From Acanthosepion esculentum (Eukaryota; Mollusca; Cephalopoda; Sepiida; Sepiidae): a stretch of 64,000 nt of DNA. Below the pieces are notes generated by a model. That model worked only from the letters and a program-made list of their open reading frames with translations. It searched no databases and was not told the DNA's origin. The stretch is taken from assembly GCA_964036315.1 (NCBI GenBank), contig OZ038480.1, forward strand, positions 7,707,203 to 7,771,202, read 5' to 3'. The translations under genes were made by a program, and so were the position numbers. Shown here one piece after another: positions 44,831-56,521 of this stretch (position 1 is the first letter of the stretch; the number at the start of each line of letters is the position of its first letter).

Positions 44831-45284
44831 CCTTAAATTTAAGCCGAACACAAGATATCGCAAAAAGTCGAGTGAAACCGACCGCCATGAAATAATTCGC
44901 TAAAACTTTCTAATAAAATAACCTAGTTCAATTCGTTCATTAATGAAAAAGCCTCGAAAATGTCGTTTAAATCAGATAATCCTTTTTTTTCCTTTGGAAA
45001 TAGGCATCCATTTTAGTGGTACCTTGTAATTTTGTCAAGATCAAAATTGCACCTACAGTTAAAAAGATAAATTAAATTGCATGAGCCCTAGTTTGACGCT
45101 ATTAGGTTTTAAGAAAGTTCTGGAGAGCTGTGATTGCTCACATCGTGAAAGGATATCGCGCATATCTTTGTCGGCTTAGGTCTGTTTACCTTGTTGGGAA
45201 AGCTTGTTTGGATCACCGTTTAAATAAAAAAAAATGAGAGAAAAGGTTGTCGCATGTTCAAATAAAATGAGATGAAGTATTATG
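44831..45284. other. Mostly unrecognised; possible LINE tail
   Basis: Near 45117 the plus strand reads WRAVIAHIVKG, similar to the LINE C-terminal tails at 955-1065 and 20850. The match is too short for a firm call. The rest is unrecognised. Confidence 0.3.
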
Positions 45285-45338
45285 ATTATTTACATCATTC
45301 GGACTGTTATCCCCATTTTCATTGCCATATTCACAACG

Positions 45339-45371
45339 TTTCAGCCGTTGTACGCTCCGGCCTTTTTCAGG
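45339..45371 (-). ncRNA. Hammerhead-like hairpin, downstream PLE repeat
   Basis: CTGAAAA-A-GGCCG ... CGGCT-GAAA on the minus strand. Box 1 has A for the conserved G, so this copy is probably dead. Confidence 0.35.
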
Positions 45372-45599
45372 TGATTGCAATTTCGAACCAAACCCTTTAT
45401 TTCGACCACTGGGGTAGATTGTTCTAGTTCCTTTTAATTCAACTCTGCAAGTTTTTTGGTTCACCAATGCTGTATTGAACTCACAACTCTTTGGGTCTAA
45501 TCACTGGATCTAACCAACGCCTTTATCAACTGGGCTATGTGTCCTTGCAATTTTCCAGTTGTTATTATTACATATTTTTTACCAGAGCAATTTTGTGTT

Positions 45600-46194
45600 G
45601 TTATTCATTGCTTTTCTCTAGCACTCCTTATTACTGGCTTCTATACTGTATTCATTTCTATGCTTGGTCGGCTCAGGAGATTTTTTGGCCTAACATATGT
45701 GCTGATTCCTTAAGTTTTCGTATTTTCCAGTGATGTTCTCCTTCTAGTATTTCAATCTCATCCCACAGGGGGCGGAGATCTCCTTTTTCCTCCAAATGTG
45801 TTCAGCTACGCCTGATTTTTCTATTTCCCTTCTTGTTACCGCTTTACGATGTTCTTGCAGTCTTACCTTAAGGGGGTGGCCTGTTTATCCTTTATATTTC
45901 TTGCCACAGCTGCACGGGATGGAGTACACACAGTCTTTGGTCATGTTCTCCTCTATGTGGAGGTCTTACTCGGAAGAGGTGTCTGCGAAGTGTCGAACCA
46001 CTTTTGAAGATTGTCCTGACATTATATGGATCGCATATAATTTGTATTTTTTCCCATAATTCTTTCACATAGGGTAGGCAGACTGTTTTCTGAGTGCTGT
46101 TATCCTCTTGTACCCTTCTATCCCAGTTTGTCGGAGCTGCTGTCATGTACCCGAGGTAGTTGTTACATTGTTTGGTACTGCTTATACTGACCAT
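45600..46194 (-). pseudogene. Penelope-like C-terminal domain with GIY-YIG endonuclease
   Basis: The frame 46194-45892 reads VCLPYVKELWEKIQIICDPY, NVRTIFKSGSTLRRHLFRVR, the typical Penelope linker before the endonuclease. After a frameshift it continues DCVYSIPCSCGKKYKG-TGH, HPLKVRLQEHRKAVTRREIE and KSGVAEHIWRKK. GIY-YIG is degenerate: YSIPCSCGKKYKG stands for Y.I.C..C...Y.G.T, the catalytic Arg (VRLQEH) is kept, and an in-frame stop replaces the Glu of the IGET motif. In an active element it would nick target DNA for reverse transcription. Later stops follow toward 45600. Confidence 0.88.
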
Positions 46195-46284
46195 TTCTTA
46201 TCTGTCTATATTTCTGGTATTATGTACATTATTTACATTATTCGGACTATTGTCCTCATTTTTGTCGCCATGTTTATCACAACG

Positions 46285-46314
46285 TTTCGGCCGTTGTACG
46301 CTCCGGCCTTCAGG
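46285..46314 (-). ncRNA. Hammerhead-like hairpin, upstream PLE repeat
   Basis: CTGAAG then GCCGG ... a 9-base loop ... CGGCC-GAAA on the minus strand. Bases between box 1 and stem II are lost relative to the other copies. Confidence 0.35.
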
Positions 46315-46559
46315 TGGTTGGAATGTTGAACTGAACCCTTTATTTCGCTCACTGGGGTAGACTGTTCTAGTTACAGTTTAATGGATGTCAGTTATCAGTT
46401 ATCTCCTGTTAATTTCCCTCTGAAAGTTCTCCACTGCCTTAACAGGGTATTGAACTCACACTGTTTGGGTCCTGTCACTGGATCTAACCAACGCCTTTAT
46501 CCACTGTGCCATGTGTCTTTTTGCAGGGATAGATACATTGATTTAGAAATTCTTGCACG

Positions 46560-47150
46560 AATGGGATAATTGAAGGAATTTAATGAGACTACACAACTTA
46601 TTCAGAAATTAATGTAATTATTTAAAAAAAAATAAATGTTTCTTTATTAGAATACTTTTGTGATTTTTTTTTTTACATCTGTTAACTCCGCTCATTCAAT
46701 TTTATGTAATTCGAAATATTTTTAGAACGCTTAATATTTATTTTACTTATCAGGACAAGTCCCCGGGGAATTTCAATCGTCAAACAAGATCCCCAGTTAC
46801 AGAAAATCTGCTATGAATCGAAAAATTAAAAATGCAATAAATCTAAGATGTTATTTAATTAGAAAAGATTCTAATTGTTTTTACGAATAAAATATATTAT
46901 GGTCGTTATTGTGTAGTGGAACTAATGTTAATTAAAAACGATTAACATGAGTGCTACAAAATAGAGAAGTTTTTATTTTATTTTTACAACACAAGAACTT
47001 GTGGAAATATCTGAGAACAAAAATTAATCGTTTGTGTTTTGCTTTTCTTTGAAGTCTTTGCGAGTTATAGGGAAATATCAGCAGCCGTGTGGCATTAAAA
47101 GCATTATCACCAAGTTGAGAATCGTAATTTGATAATGTTCATTTATTTTT
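46560..47150. other. No gene seen
   Basis: AT-rich DNA; no supported feature. Confidence 0.45.
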
Positions 47151-47154
47151 CAAA

Positions 47155-47335
47155 GGAGCGGGCTGCTGGTGAGAAACAGTTGTATGGAGCGGGCTGCTGG
47201 TGAGAAACAGTTGTATGGAGCGGGCTGCTGGTGAGATACAGTTGTATGGAGCGAGCTGCTGGTGAGACACAGTTGTATGGAGCGGGCTGCTGGTGAGACA
47301 CAGTTGTATGGGTGGGCTGCTGGTGAGATACAGAT
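47155..47335. repeat. 31-bp minisatellite, about 6 units
   Basis: Unit GGAGCGGGCTGCTGGTGAGA followed by -AACAGTTGTAT, repeated with small changes. The open frame across it is a by-product. Confidence 0.97.
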
Positions 47336-47339
47336 GTGT

Positions 47340-48063
47340 TCATCTTCCGGAAAGTAAACTGTTCTGAAGAGGTTTGAAAATATTCTCCTTATTTAAATGT
47401 TCTGATGAGATCATGCACACGCGCGTTAGCTCCACAAATTTCTTACGAAGCGACCGCGTATTTTCTTGTACACCCGATTGGTCAAAAAATGTGGTCGAGT
47501 GTTTTATTCTTTTAGAAAACGTGCATTGGCGTTTTTTTTTTAATATATTAAGAATTGCGCCAAAGTTGGTCCGATTTTTCTAGAACTTTCTTTGGTGGGA
47601 AATTGCATCATTTCCTATAATTGTGTTACGAAAAAAAGATTTTCGATGAATAATGGATTTTTACAAGAATTGTATTCATTAAAAAAAAAATTAATTAGAA
47701 TAATTTATAAACTTTTAAATTGTGCATTAATTTGTAACAGTCAAGTGATATTTTTATTAAAGCAAAACTATTTACTAATCATAAATGGCTAAGCTTATTA
47801 AAATACAACTACACCCAGTATTTTAAAAAGAATTTTGAATTTATTTTATCTGTGAATCGTGTTGATTTTTTAAATGAGAACTTTCATACACGACATTATG
47901 CGAAAATAAGTATTATAAATATAGTGAATTTAAAATGTATTGATACTTTTCTAACATTTTTTCAACAAGCGACTTCTATAAAGCCAAAATACATGAAATT
48001 CAATAAAATATTAGAATACTTAAAATATTTTAATAAAATTACACTGAGGAGTTAAAATACATA
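47340..48063. other. No gene seen
   Basis: Very AT-rich DNA with small frames of Lys/Ile/Asn bias and no domains. Confidence 0.45.
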
Positions 48064-48067
48064 CATA

Positions 48068-49106
48068 TGTCGCAGTTAGCTCCTCCTCAGTCCCTTAATC
48101 CTTCAACAAGGGTTCCTCTCCCCTGGCTATAAATACTGGCTGACCCTTCGTCTCTCTCTCTCTCTTTTCCGACTCAGGCCTTGGGCCGCTACCTCGCGCG
48201 GAGACGAGGTAAAATCTCTCTTTTCAACGAACTTCAATATGTGACCTCTCACAGATACAGCGTTTCCCAAATTCTGGGAACACGCTAAGAACAATACACG
48301 TACGTACGAACACTCACAACAAACACACATTATTTCTCCATACAAACACTATGTAACTGTTCATGTCTTTGTGTAACTTGTTATTAATATATATTTGTTT
48401 ACCCATATATAACGGTCTTATTTGTTTTCTTTGGACTTAATTTTTTTATTTTTTATTTTTTTTTAGTATGGAAAATCCAGCTGGGTTCCCTTCCCAAATC
48501 GAACCCGTAGGCCTCGACCGTGGTGATGGAAAGCGGCCGGATGGCATTACCATCTTTCCGTCGTTGATTTGGGATGCGACATGTGCGGATACATTTTCGG
48601 TCGGTATTTTGATCAGGTCCGCGGATGAGCGGGGGTTCGTCGCCCGAGACGCAGAGATAAAAAAATAGCTAAATATTCTTCTCTTGCTGATAGATTGTTT
48701 TTTACTCCTGTGGCAATGGGGACTTCAGGGGTTATTGGCCCTCGTTCGATGGCGTTCCTTCGGAGGATTGGCGCGATTGCGTCTCGATTAAGGAACGAGC
48801 CTCGCGAAACGGAGTGGCTCTTGCAGCGTGTCTCACTGGCGACGGTTCGAGGTAATGCTTTCTCCATCATTGCGGCTGGCAGAGGATAGAAAAAATTGTT
48901 CATAGTTACGTTGTTCTGGAATTGTCATCATTGGTCGACTGAACTTGCTTTGTTTCAATGACTTTTGTTTTGTTATTATTAGTTACTTTGTTCAATAAAT
49001 TGTTGGACTTAATTAAAGTCCAACATTCTCATGTAGCTGGACCGGCCAGCAGGAAATTTTAACCTTCTGATATCTCTTCACATCTTCACCCCAGCGGTCC
49101 GCTACA
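48068..49106 (+). mobile_element. Solo LTR, family 1, carrying a LINE insertion
   Basis: Starts TGTCGCAGTTAGCTCC and ends GGTCCGCTACA with the 4-bp duplication CATA (48064-48067 and 49107-49110). A TATA box GGCTATAAATACTGG lies near 48127. Between TTGGACTTAATT at 48431-48442 and the same word at 49003-49014 a LINE fragment of about 560 bp is inserted. Without it the LTR would be about 467 bp. Confidence 0.92.
48443..49002 (+). pseudogene. 5'-truncated LINE 3' end in the LTR
   Basis: The plus strand reads [20 protein letters not shown] and [20 protein letters not shown], then in the next frame KYSSLADRLFFTPVAMGTSG, VIGPRSMAFLRRIGAIASRL and WLLQRVSLATVRGNAFSII. This is the C-terminal domain after the RT in a widespread LINE group (D.KRPDG......W D.T; P.A.ET.G..G; L.QR.S.....GN). 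A frameshift near 48690 breaks it. The 12-bp target duplication TTGGACTTAATT fits LINE retrotransposition. Confidence 0.88.
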
Positions 49107-49226
49107 CATACATACACCCCATATAGTTTCATTTCTATTAACAATAACTCACTGAGGATAAATAAATGTCCTGTCCCAGTCCTCGTTTGGAAAGAGAGAG
49201 AAAAATAGCTCAAAAGCTAGCGTAAC

Positions 49227-50013
49227 TTTAGTATTCTGTTAGCACTTTTTTTTATTATCAATGTCAATTTTTGTGCAAAAAGTTGATTACAGAGCCTTGA
49301 TATTCTCAGTTAATATTAAAATCACGTTCTCAACTACGTCCGAATAACATCGACCTAGTTCCTGACCTGACGAAAATACATTTTCCACCAAAAATCAGAA
49401 ATGCTTTTCGGGGCCGATCACGTGATTAAGTTGATTATAAATACCAGACACGAGTTCGTTCTTCCTCTACTCTTCTTCGTGATTACGAAAATGTAGCCGT
49501 TAAAGAAATCGCGTTCCGATCGCAGTTTAGGTGGACGCTATGAAAACATTCACACACGCACACATTACGAACATTACAAACTAACATATTACGAGTATTC
49601 AATTACAAGCAACGAAACTTAGTTGCATAACATTACAAGCAATGGAAACTTAATTACAGACATTACGGAACATTCACTCCTTCAACTCTTCAAAAGCTAA
49701 AAATTTACTCAACATATTCTCATCTTTACAGAATTAATTCAACACTCTCACAGTGAACATTTTGAGCGGCAAGTTCATTCAACTTTTTATGAGCTCAGAT
49801 AAAAATATTTCATTAGTAAAGATTTTAATTCCAGACAAAGGGAAGTAACCCCTATGCATGTACTTCATTACAGATATAAAATATAAACCTTGTTACAAAA
49901 CGGTTTTGTTTTTCTTCTTATTGTTTCATATTTTGTTGTATTTTGCGTGAAATATAAATTCCAGTGGTCATTTAATGCCGAAATTAAATTCTATCGAGGA
50001 CAGCCCCTCTACA
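49227..50013 (+). mobile_element. Solo LTR, family 4 (start mutated)
   Basis: Ends in CAGCCCCTCTACA with the 4-bp word TAAC at both sides (49223-49226 and 50014-50017). The first bases are TTTAG rather than TG, so one change has to be assumed. A TATA-like GATTATAAATACC lies near 49433. Its overall layout resembles 58972-59723. Confidence 0.7.
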
Positions 50014-50392
50014 TAACAGTCGATTCTTCTCTAAGTTTAAGGTTCTGAGTTTCGATTTGATCCACACAAAGTCATGGCAACACAGGAAATATCTTTTCTT
50101 GCCATAGCCTGGGTAATATAGGATTGTTTAATGAAAACTACGCTTACTACATCAATGACGTCACTTCCTTCCACTTGGTTGTAGGTCAGATAGTTAGAAA
50201 GGTCGGCTTTTTTTAGAGGAAGTGTAATCGATTTATATAAGTTTGATTGGTGTAATCAAGTGGAAGTAATGAGTAAACATAGAGTAAGAAAAGTATTGCG
50301 CTTCAAGGAAACAGAAGTATTTTTGTTAAAGAATCAATCAGATACAAATCTGTTGACGGGAAAAATGACGCCCAGTAATATTGAAAAATGTT

Positions 50393-51883
50393 TGTTTGCG
50401 GACTCCCTGGGGGCGCGATATGAAATCACAGCCCGAGCGCCCTCGTATCGTAAATGATGAGGTTACAAGGGGCTCGCCAACATTTTTCGAATTAAAGACG
50501 TGAAATCTGACAAGGCGAAACAAAATGGACAACAGAACGAGGATATGTGTGATTAATGCTAAGTTTATTTATAAAGGAGAAGCCGTGGGGGTATCTTGGT
50601 CTGGCAATAGTGGTAATGGTGGTCGTGTCGAGGGTTGGATTGGTCTTGTCGATGGCTGGAGTCGAGGTGCAGACGTTGAGGTCGACGACGGGATACTAAG
50701 GTGCGTTCGTTCCGGTCGTGTCGACGATTGGACGTTGCAGTGCAGGCATTGCTGGTCGAGGTCGGTGTCGGAACCTCCCGTAGTAATTACAACCGATAGA
50801 ATACGGGAAAGGTTGGTCGTTGCAGATGACCGCTGCTGGTCGTCGCAGGTGATCGTTGGTCGCTGCAGGTGATCGATGCTGGCTGTTGCAGGTGATCGCT
50901 GCTGGAGGGGGCGCGATATGAAACCATGACCCGAGCGCCCTTGTATCGTAACTGATGAGGTCACAAGGGGCCCGCCAACATTTTTCGTAACAAATTCGTG
51001 AATTCTGACAAGGTGAAACAAAATGTGGATATGTATGATTAATGCTAAGTTTATTATATAAAGAAGAAACCAGAGGGGTATATTGGTCTGGCAATAGTGG
51101 TAATGGTGTCGAGGGTTGGATTGGTCATGTCGATGGTTGGACGTTGAGATCGACGACGGGATGCTGAGGTGCGTTCGTTCCGGTCGTGTCGACGGTTGGA
51201 CGTTGAGGTGCAGACGTTCCGGTCAAGGTTGGTGTCGAAAGCCTCCCGTAGTAATTACAACTGGGGAAGATTGGTTGATCGTCGCAGGTGATCGCTGCTG
51301 GTCGGCTGGTCTGGTTTCGAACTGGACGTGTCGGGAAGGAACTGGGAGTTGGCGTTGCGATGTTGTTGGAAAGGTTACGGACGACGCGCGGACAGCCAGT
51401 AGGGACGGAATACCGAGAGTCAAACATGGGCAAGGAGCCAGAAGTAAAGAGAGAAAGAAAGGTAGATCCAACTCGCGTCCAGTTGGCAGACGAAAGAAAA
51501 ATGGGAGAGTAACTTACTACACGGCCAGGGTCGGCGTCCAGGCGACAAAGGCCAGGAGCCTGCGTACCTAGCGGTCAGTGCCGAACAGGAATTCGGCGAG
51601 AAGTCGCTGTGTTATGCTAAAGGAGACTAACAACAGAAATGGTCTCGCTAAAATGCTATAAAATCTCTCTAAAAAAAATGAGTTGAGATTTGCTACGCAA
51701 AAATTAAGGTCTACAAATGATTAGAGGTGTATTACGACTGGGTTCGTAATACCAACGAACTAAAAGGTAATTAGCTCATCTGTAAAACGAAATTACAAGC
51801 GTGTAGGAAACACGATCGAAAGGTCAAGGTTGAAGTGCCTTGTTCTCTTTCGCTTTAGGGAGCGGACAAAGGCGGCCGCGACA
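50393..51883 (-). mobile_element. Solo LTR, family 2-related, with internal tandem duplication
   Basis: Flanked by the 4-bp duplication TGTT (50389-50392 and 51884-51887). In minus orientation it starts TGTCGCGGCCGCC and ends with CGCAAACA. A block of about 500 bp (50408-50903) is repeated at 50904-51305, including the GGCGCGATATGAAA, CCAACATTTTTCG and GGCAATAGTGGTAATGGT words, and inside it short GCAGGTGATCG-T-GTC units repeat again. The open frames here are non-coding LTR sequence. Confidence 0.85.
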
Positions 51884-51887
51884 TGTT

Positions 51888-52974
51888 CCTATAAAAACAT
51901 TAATTAGAATAAACAAAATATTACATACATAACAGCATGTGGTGTATTTAGAGGAGGAGATTGCTTGAAATAAATGCTCACTCAAACTGTCGTTGTATCG
52001 ACGAGCTCTTTGTGAAAATAACCTCCAATCACGTATCTATTGTACCGTGATAATCAATAAACTGTTTTGGTTAATGTGTCGTTCAGTGTATAATGGTGAA
52101 CAAGTTCGTCTCGCAAGTTTAAAAAAAACAGGATCTAGAAGAATTTGAACTCTTTCCGGATTTTAGTTTTATTTCTATTAACGATATGTCACTGGAGATA
52201 AATAATTGTCCTGTTTCAGTCCACGTTTGAATAAATGAATTTCTTCTTTTTGTCGTTGACATTAACACAACTTTTTAATCCAAATATTCTACAAACGTCG
52301 GAAGAAAGCTTGTAATGTTAATGACTCTTCGTTAATTACAGACAATGTTTCATGTAACTACCCACCGATTCATTTTTTTCTGATTTTCTTTGATATACTT
52401 CCTATCAAAACGATAGACAGCTTATTGTTGCGGTGTCTTCGCCTTTTGACACAAATGGACTCACCCAGGGTATACATATACTACTGCCAGTGAATACCCG
52501 AACAGTAGAAGAGTAGAATAACGTAGCGGCAAGAGTCACAGTCACAGTCACGAGTACGTAGACTTAGTAAGAAGTAATACAACGATACGTCGATATAAAT
52601 GAATATATATATATTTGGCTACTAACCCCGCATTCCTGGAACTACTAACCTGTATTACCAGTTTGTATTATTACGTTAATACATTTATTTTTCCTATATT
52701 CATTCTTGGAATTTGTTATTATTTGATACCGGATTTCATCCCGGAATCCACAACACTTATAAATATGAAATTGTCCACTAAGGAGAAGAAAATATTATTC
52801 AAAGTAAATCTTATATCAAAAGTTTCCAAAATAGTGCTTGGATTTTAAAATATCCGTGTCATTCACATATATATCATACGCATTGATTATACATGTATAG
52901 AACAGCTTGAAATCGATGTTGAGGTAATTTTTTTTTTTTTTGCTGTAAAAAATACATATGCTCTGTTAAAGAGT
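51888..52974. other. No gene seen
   Basis: Contains a TGTTGCGGTGTC word at 52427 that recalls an LTR end, but no partner was found. No coding content. Confidence 0.4.
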
Positions 52975-53230
52975 GAAGGGGAGGCGCGGTGGAGTAATGG
53001 ATAGCGGCTCGAATTGAGGAATCGGAGATCTGAGTTCGAATTCCAGTCGAATCCATTATATTCATATACGTGCTAATATGCTTGGATTCCTTTTCTTCCA
53101 GGACAGACCGGTTTCTATAGCCTTGGATGGCAACTGGTTTACCGCAGAAAGAAATGGCAACCTACTGCGGGAAAATAATATGCCTCGTTAGTGCTGTATC
53201 GAGAGATACATGATCGCCTACGCGTGTATC
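52975..53230 (+). mobile_element. tRNA-Arg-like SINE
   Basis: The head GGCGCGGTGGAGTAATGGAT resembles a tRNA-Arg 5' half including the A box, and GAGTTCGAATTCC at 53032-53044 is B-box-like, giving an internal RNA polymerase III promoter. The body (GGACAGACCGG ... GGCAACTGGTTTACCGC ... GATACATGATCGCC) recurs inverted at 12985-13127. tRNA-Arg-derived SINEs are known from octopus; equivalence is not shown here. Confidence 0.75.
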
Positions 53231-53339
53231 AAAAAATTAAAAAAAACATCGAACGCTCTGTAGATCAGTTTTAATATTTAATATTATAGGATCCACCCGG
53301 ATTATATACCAAAGGATCGATTACCTGTACTATATATAT

Positions 53340-54266
53340 TGTCCTAGAAAAACGACCTTGACCGTCACAAACCCCTGATCTCGCTGATTTAAGTCAAGCA
53401 GCATGCGAGAAACTGGACGACCGGCCAATATTGTTGACTCCAAAACAGTGCCTCGTGAGCATCGGATTAGGCAGCGCTTCTCAAACATCGAATAACATGG
53501 GGATTAATTTTATATCTACGGTTTTCTACTCCCTTTAGCCAGCGAGTACTTGAACAAATCGTTTCACATATTGTTAGCCCCTTTTTTTCGTCCAAATCCG
53601 AGCTGCTCGGCCTGGGGGCCTGGATCAAAGTGTAGTACGCTACATTTGTGAGCTTCCGGTGCTTTTGTCGAGAGAATACTCTTCGGCGTGATCCCGTTTC
53701 CGCGGTCGAACCTCCCTGGAAGACGTATCTCCTCTCTGACTCCAGCTTCAAGTGTTACACTTCGGCGTGATCCCGTCACCGGGGTTGATCTGCCCGGAAA
53801 GTCGTATCACTGCTCAGACTCGGTCCTGTTTAGGAACTCCACCTTCGTCAAGTGTTACACTTCGGCGCGATCTCGTCACCGCGGTTGATCCGCCTTGGAA
53901 ATCGTATCACTAATCTGACTCGGCCCTGTTTAGGGACTCGTCCTAACCGACCCAACGAACCTTCGTACGTCTTCGACCAACCAGCTACTGCCAGCTCCCC
54001 AAGCCGGCAGTCGGCCAGTTACCGCCGCCGACCAACTCTACACTCGTTTCGCCGATACAACCGAATCCACTTCCCCTGAAGGAAACCAGTCATACCGGAC
54101 TCGACACCGATACAACACACTTCTCCCGAGTACACTCTTGTACACTTTGGATAAATAAATTCGACGTTTATTGTTTCATAAACCTCCGCCTTTGTCCTCT
54201 CATTGTCTTAGCTGTTTCTCACCTTTCTTCAATAAGCTTGCGGGGGCGACATCCTTATCGGCCCCG

Positions 54267-54271
<5 letters not shown>
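53340..54271 (+). mobile_element. Solo LTR, family 2
   Basis: Starts TGTCCTAGAAAAACGACC and ends TCGGCCCCGCAACA, flanked by ATAT on both sides (53336-53339 and 54272-54275), with a (TA)n array starting exactly at the right border. It is the inverted sister of 41825-42604. A duplicated ACTTCGGCG-GATC-CGTC-CCG-GGTTGATC block lies at 53757-53800 and 53860-53905. Polyadenylation-like GGATAAATAAATTCG lies near 54150. Confidence 0.88.

Positions 54272-54340
<69 letters not shown>
54272..54340. repeat. (TA)n(TG)n microsatellite
   Basis: A TA run directly continuing the target duplication of the LTR at left and leading by TG units into the LTR-like segment at right. Confidence 0.97.
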
Positions 54341-55204
54341 GAATCGTCCATGTTATTTTAACACCCCTGCTGTGGGAACAATCTATTCTTTACACCCACG
54401 TGAAATTAGCTTATTCAATGAAAATTTCATATTTCCGATCTGAGAATTCTATTGGCTTACAGCTCGAAAATTCGAAAGCTCACGTGAAAAGAAGTAATTT
54501 GCGCCAAAATTCTGTGAGTCGATTTTGATATCCGAGAACCTATAAAAGAAAGATTTTGGACTGACCAAGTCAGTCAGCGGATCGAACGTAGAGAGATGCC
54601 AAACAAAACAACGCTACTCAAAACAATAACTTTCCCGCGCAAAAAGAACATCACTGACTCAACGACAACTGGCCCGAATAATCCTCTGTGACCAAGAAAG
54701 ATTTTCGAACTTTAAACAAACTTTACTTTACTAAAGTGAACAAGAAAATATTTACTGCTATTTAAGTAAAAAATTACGATCGAACTAATATCTTAACTAC
54801 AGTTAAGGGTACGCAACTTCAGATGACTTAACAGTACGTAAATAATTGCATACACATTCATGTTGAATTGTAAATGAACATTTAATTTACTGAAAACTCA
54901 TTCTACCATAACTTTGTAATATTACACGAATTATTTGAAACACTCGAACAATCCAGATATTATAATACAAAACATCATTAACACACCAACTTTTGATAAC
55001 ATAAAAACATCATTGTCAATATTATTTAATTGTATATAAATGTGCGTATTATTTGAATTGAATTATTGCCTTGTGTTTCATATGTTAAACATTTTTATTG
55101 TTGAGGATGAATGTTTAGAACACACCAGCCTAACAACCAAATCCTTCTGATAATTTCCAACACTCTAGTTAAAGAAACTTATTACATTCTACTCGTCCCC
55201 AACA
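54337..55204 (+). mobile_element. Probable LTR, family 5
   Basis: Starts TGTGGAATCGTCCATG and ends CTCGTCCCCAACA before TATATATTT. TATA-like ACCTATAAAAG lies near 54538. The start resembles the LTR-like segment at about 37780 on the minus strand. The left flank is a microsatellite, so the target duplication cannot be tested. Confidence 0.6.
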
Positions 55205-55426
55205 TATATATTTATATATGTCACTGACATAAACAAAAATTAGTGGTGTTATTACCACTCATGATAATAAAAAGTAAAAACGAAAAACAGGCTAGCTAAC
55301 CGGTTTCCTACCTCGCTCAACAGAGCTAAATCAAGGTAAATAAAATAAATTATATAAAAAGATATAATATATATTATATAAAAAATAATATATATTTTAT
55401 ATAATTTTCTGTACCACTATACATAT

Positions 55427-55430
<4 letters not shown>

Positions 55431-55480
<50 letters not shown>

Positions 55481-55631
55481 ATAAAATAACTGAAAATAAA
55501 TTGGGTATTTATTTCTGTGTTTTTATAGAAACACAGAAATAAATACTTTCGTAAAAAAAATACTCAATTTTTTTTCAGTTATTTTATCCATATATTATAT
55601 ACATATCAAGAAAGTATACGTGACTTCTCAT

Positions 55632-55673
<42 letters not shown>
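55431..55673. repeat. Palindrome between two (TA)n arrays
   Basis: (TA)n at 55431-55478, then a near-palindrome at 55477-55599 with arms ATGGATAAAATAACTGAAAA / its complement and inner arms TATTTATTTCTGTGTTT / its complement, then (TA)n at 55636-55672. No coding content. Confidence 0.85.
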
Positions 55674-55677
<4 letters not shown>

Positions 55678-55786
55678 CGTGCGACGATTAGGCCGTCATG
55701 GATAGGTATTTACTCCCAGTATTCTTATTTGACTCACTTTTTACACTTTCAACAACCTCATGGCGTGATTTATTTTTCAATTCATT

Positions 55787-55792
55787 TCTTCT

Positions 55793-55833
<41 letters not shown>

Positions 55834-55855
55834 TTCTTCTTCTTCTTCTTCTTCT
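55787..55855. repeat. (TCT)n microsatellite
   Basis: About 70 bp of TCT/TTC units; the Phe- and Leu-rich frames across it are by-products. Confidence 0.97.
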
Positions 55856-55859
55856 TTGT

Positions 55860-56521
55860 TTTTTCTTATTCTTCTTTGTTTCTTTTTAATAATTGTACTT
55901 TCCTTATTTCATCATTCCTCATTTTCTTTCTTTCTTTTATAACTTGTGTTCATTCTTTCGTTTTCAAAATTTTCTGACATTTTTTCTTTTTATTGTTCTT
56001 TCCTTTCACGCCTGCTTTCAGTAATAAAATTCAGCCAACTTTCAATTCCGTTGGTTGAAAATGAACGTCATTTTTGTATTGTTATGTTATTGATCAGCTT
56101 TATTGCATTCTTCCCTTCCATTTATGCGCGTACGTTTACATATCACCAGAAAGAAATGCCCCCGCCCCGCCTTTGGGAGTTTTTAAAATGTTTTTTTCGC
56201 TTGCTTTTCTTTTTTTCCTTTTTCTTAGAGTATCGAAAGAAACAAGAATAAAACGCAATTTTCGTGTCATTGTGCAACAGGAGTTTATGACAACAGCAAG
56301 AGCGCATGATTGCTGCACTATATTTCGGAACGCATTCTATGTTGCTCGGTCCAAAAATTCACATTTGTTGATCTGGATTTTGGGGTTTAATTGCAAGTCG
56401 CCAATAGACAATGAAGAATTGTCACAGAGGCTCATTCGGAAGAAAAGACACACTCATGGGATTAGTATAAAGAACAGACAGAAAAAAAATAATCTGCGAT
56501 AAATTGTTAAAGTTAAGAAAA
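55860..56521. other. No supported gene
   Basis: A plus-strand open frame of 142 codons (56074-56502) has no domain, no compatible splice context and crosses T- and A-rich simple sequence. I regard it as chance. Confidence 0.5.

Larger units (their letters stand above)
45285..46530 (-). mobile_element. Penelope-like element, internally deleted, with two terminal repeats
   Basis: Two direct terminal repeats (46224-46530 and 45285-45555), both in minus orientation, enclose a GIY-YIG relic on the same strand. Each repeat has a tRNA-like head (ACATGGC-CAGTGGATAAAGG and the B-box-like GTGAGTTCAATAC) followed by a hammerhead-like hairpin and the tail GAATATGGCAATGAA-type sequence. The RT part is missing. 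Confidence 0.75.

Noticed and set aside
56074..56502. 142-codon plus-strand frame
   Set aside because: No domain, simple-sequence context and no splice or start context; probably chance.
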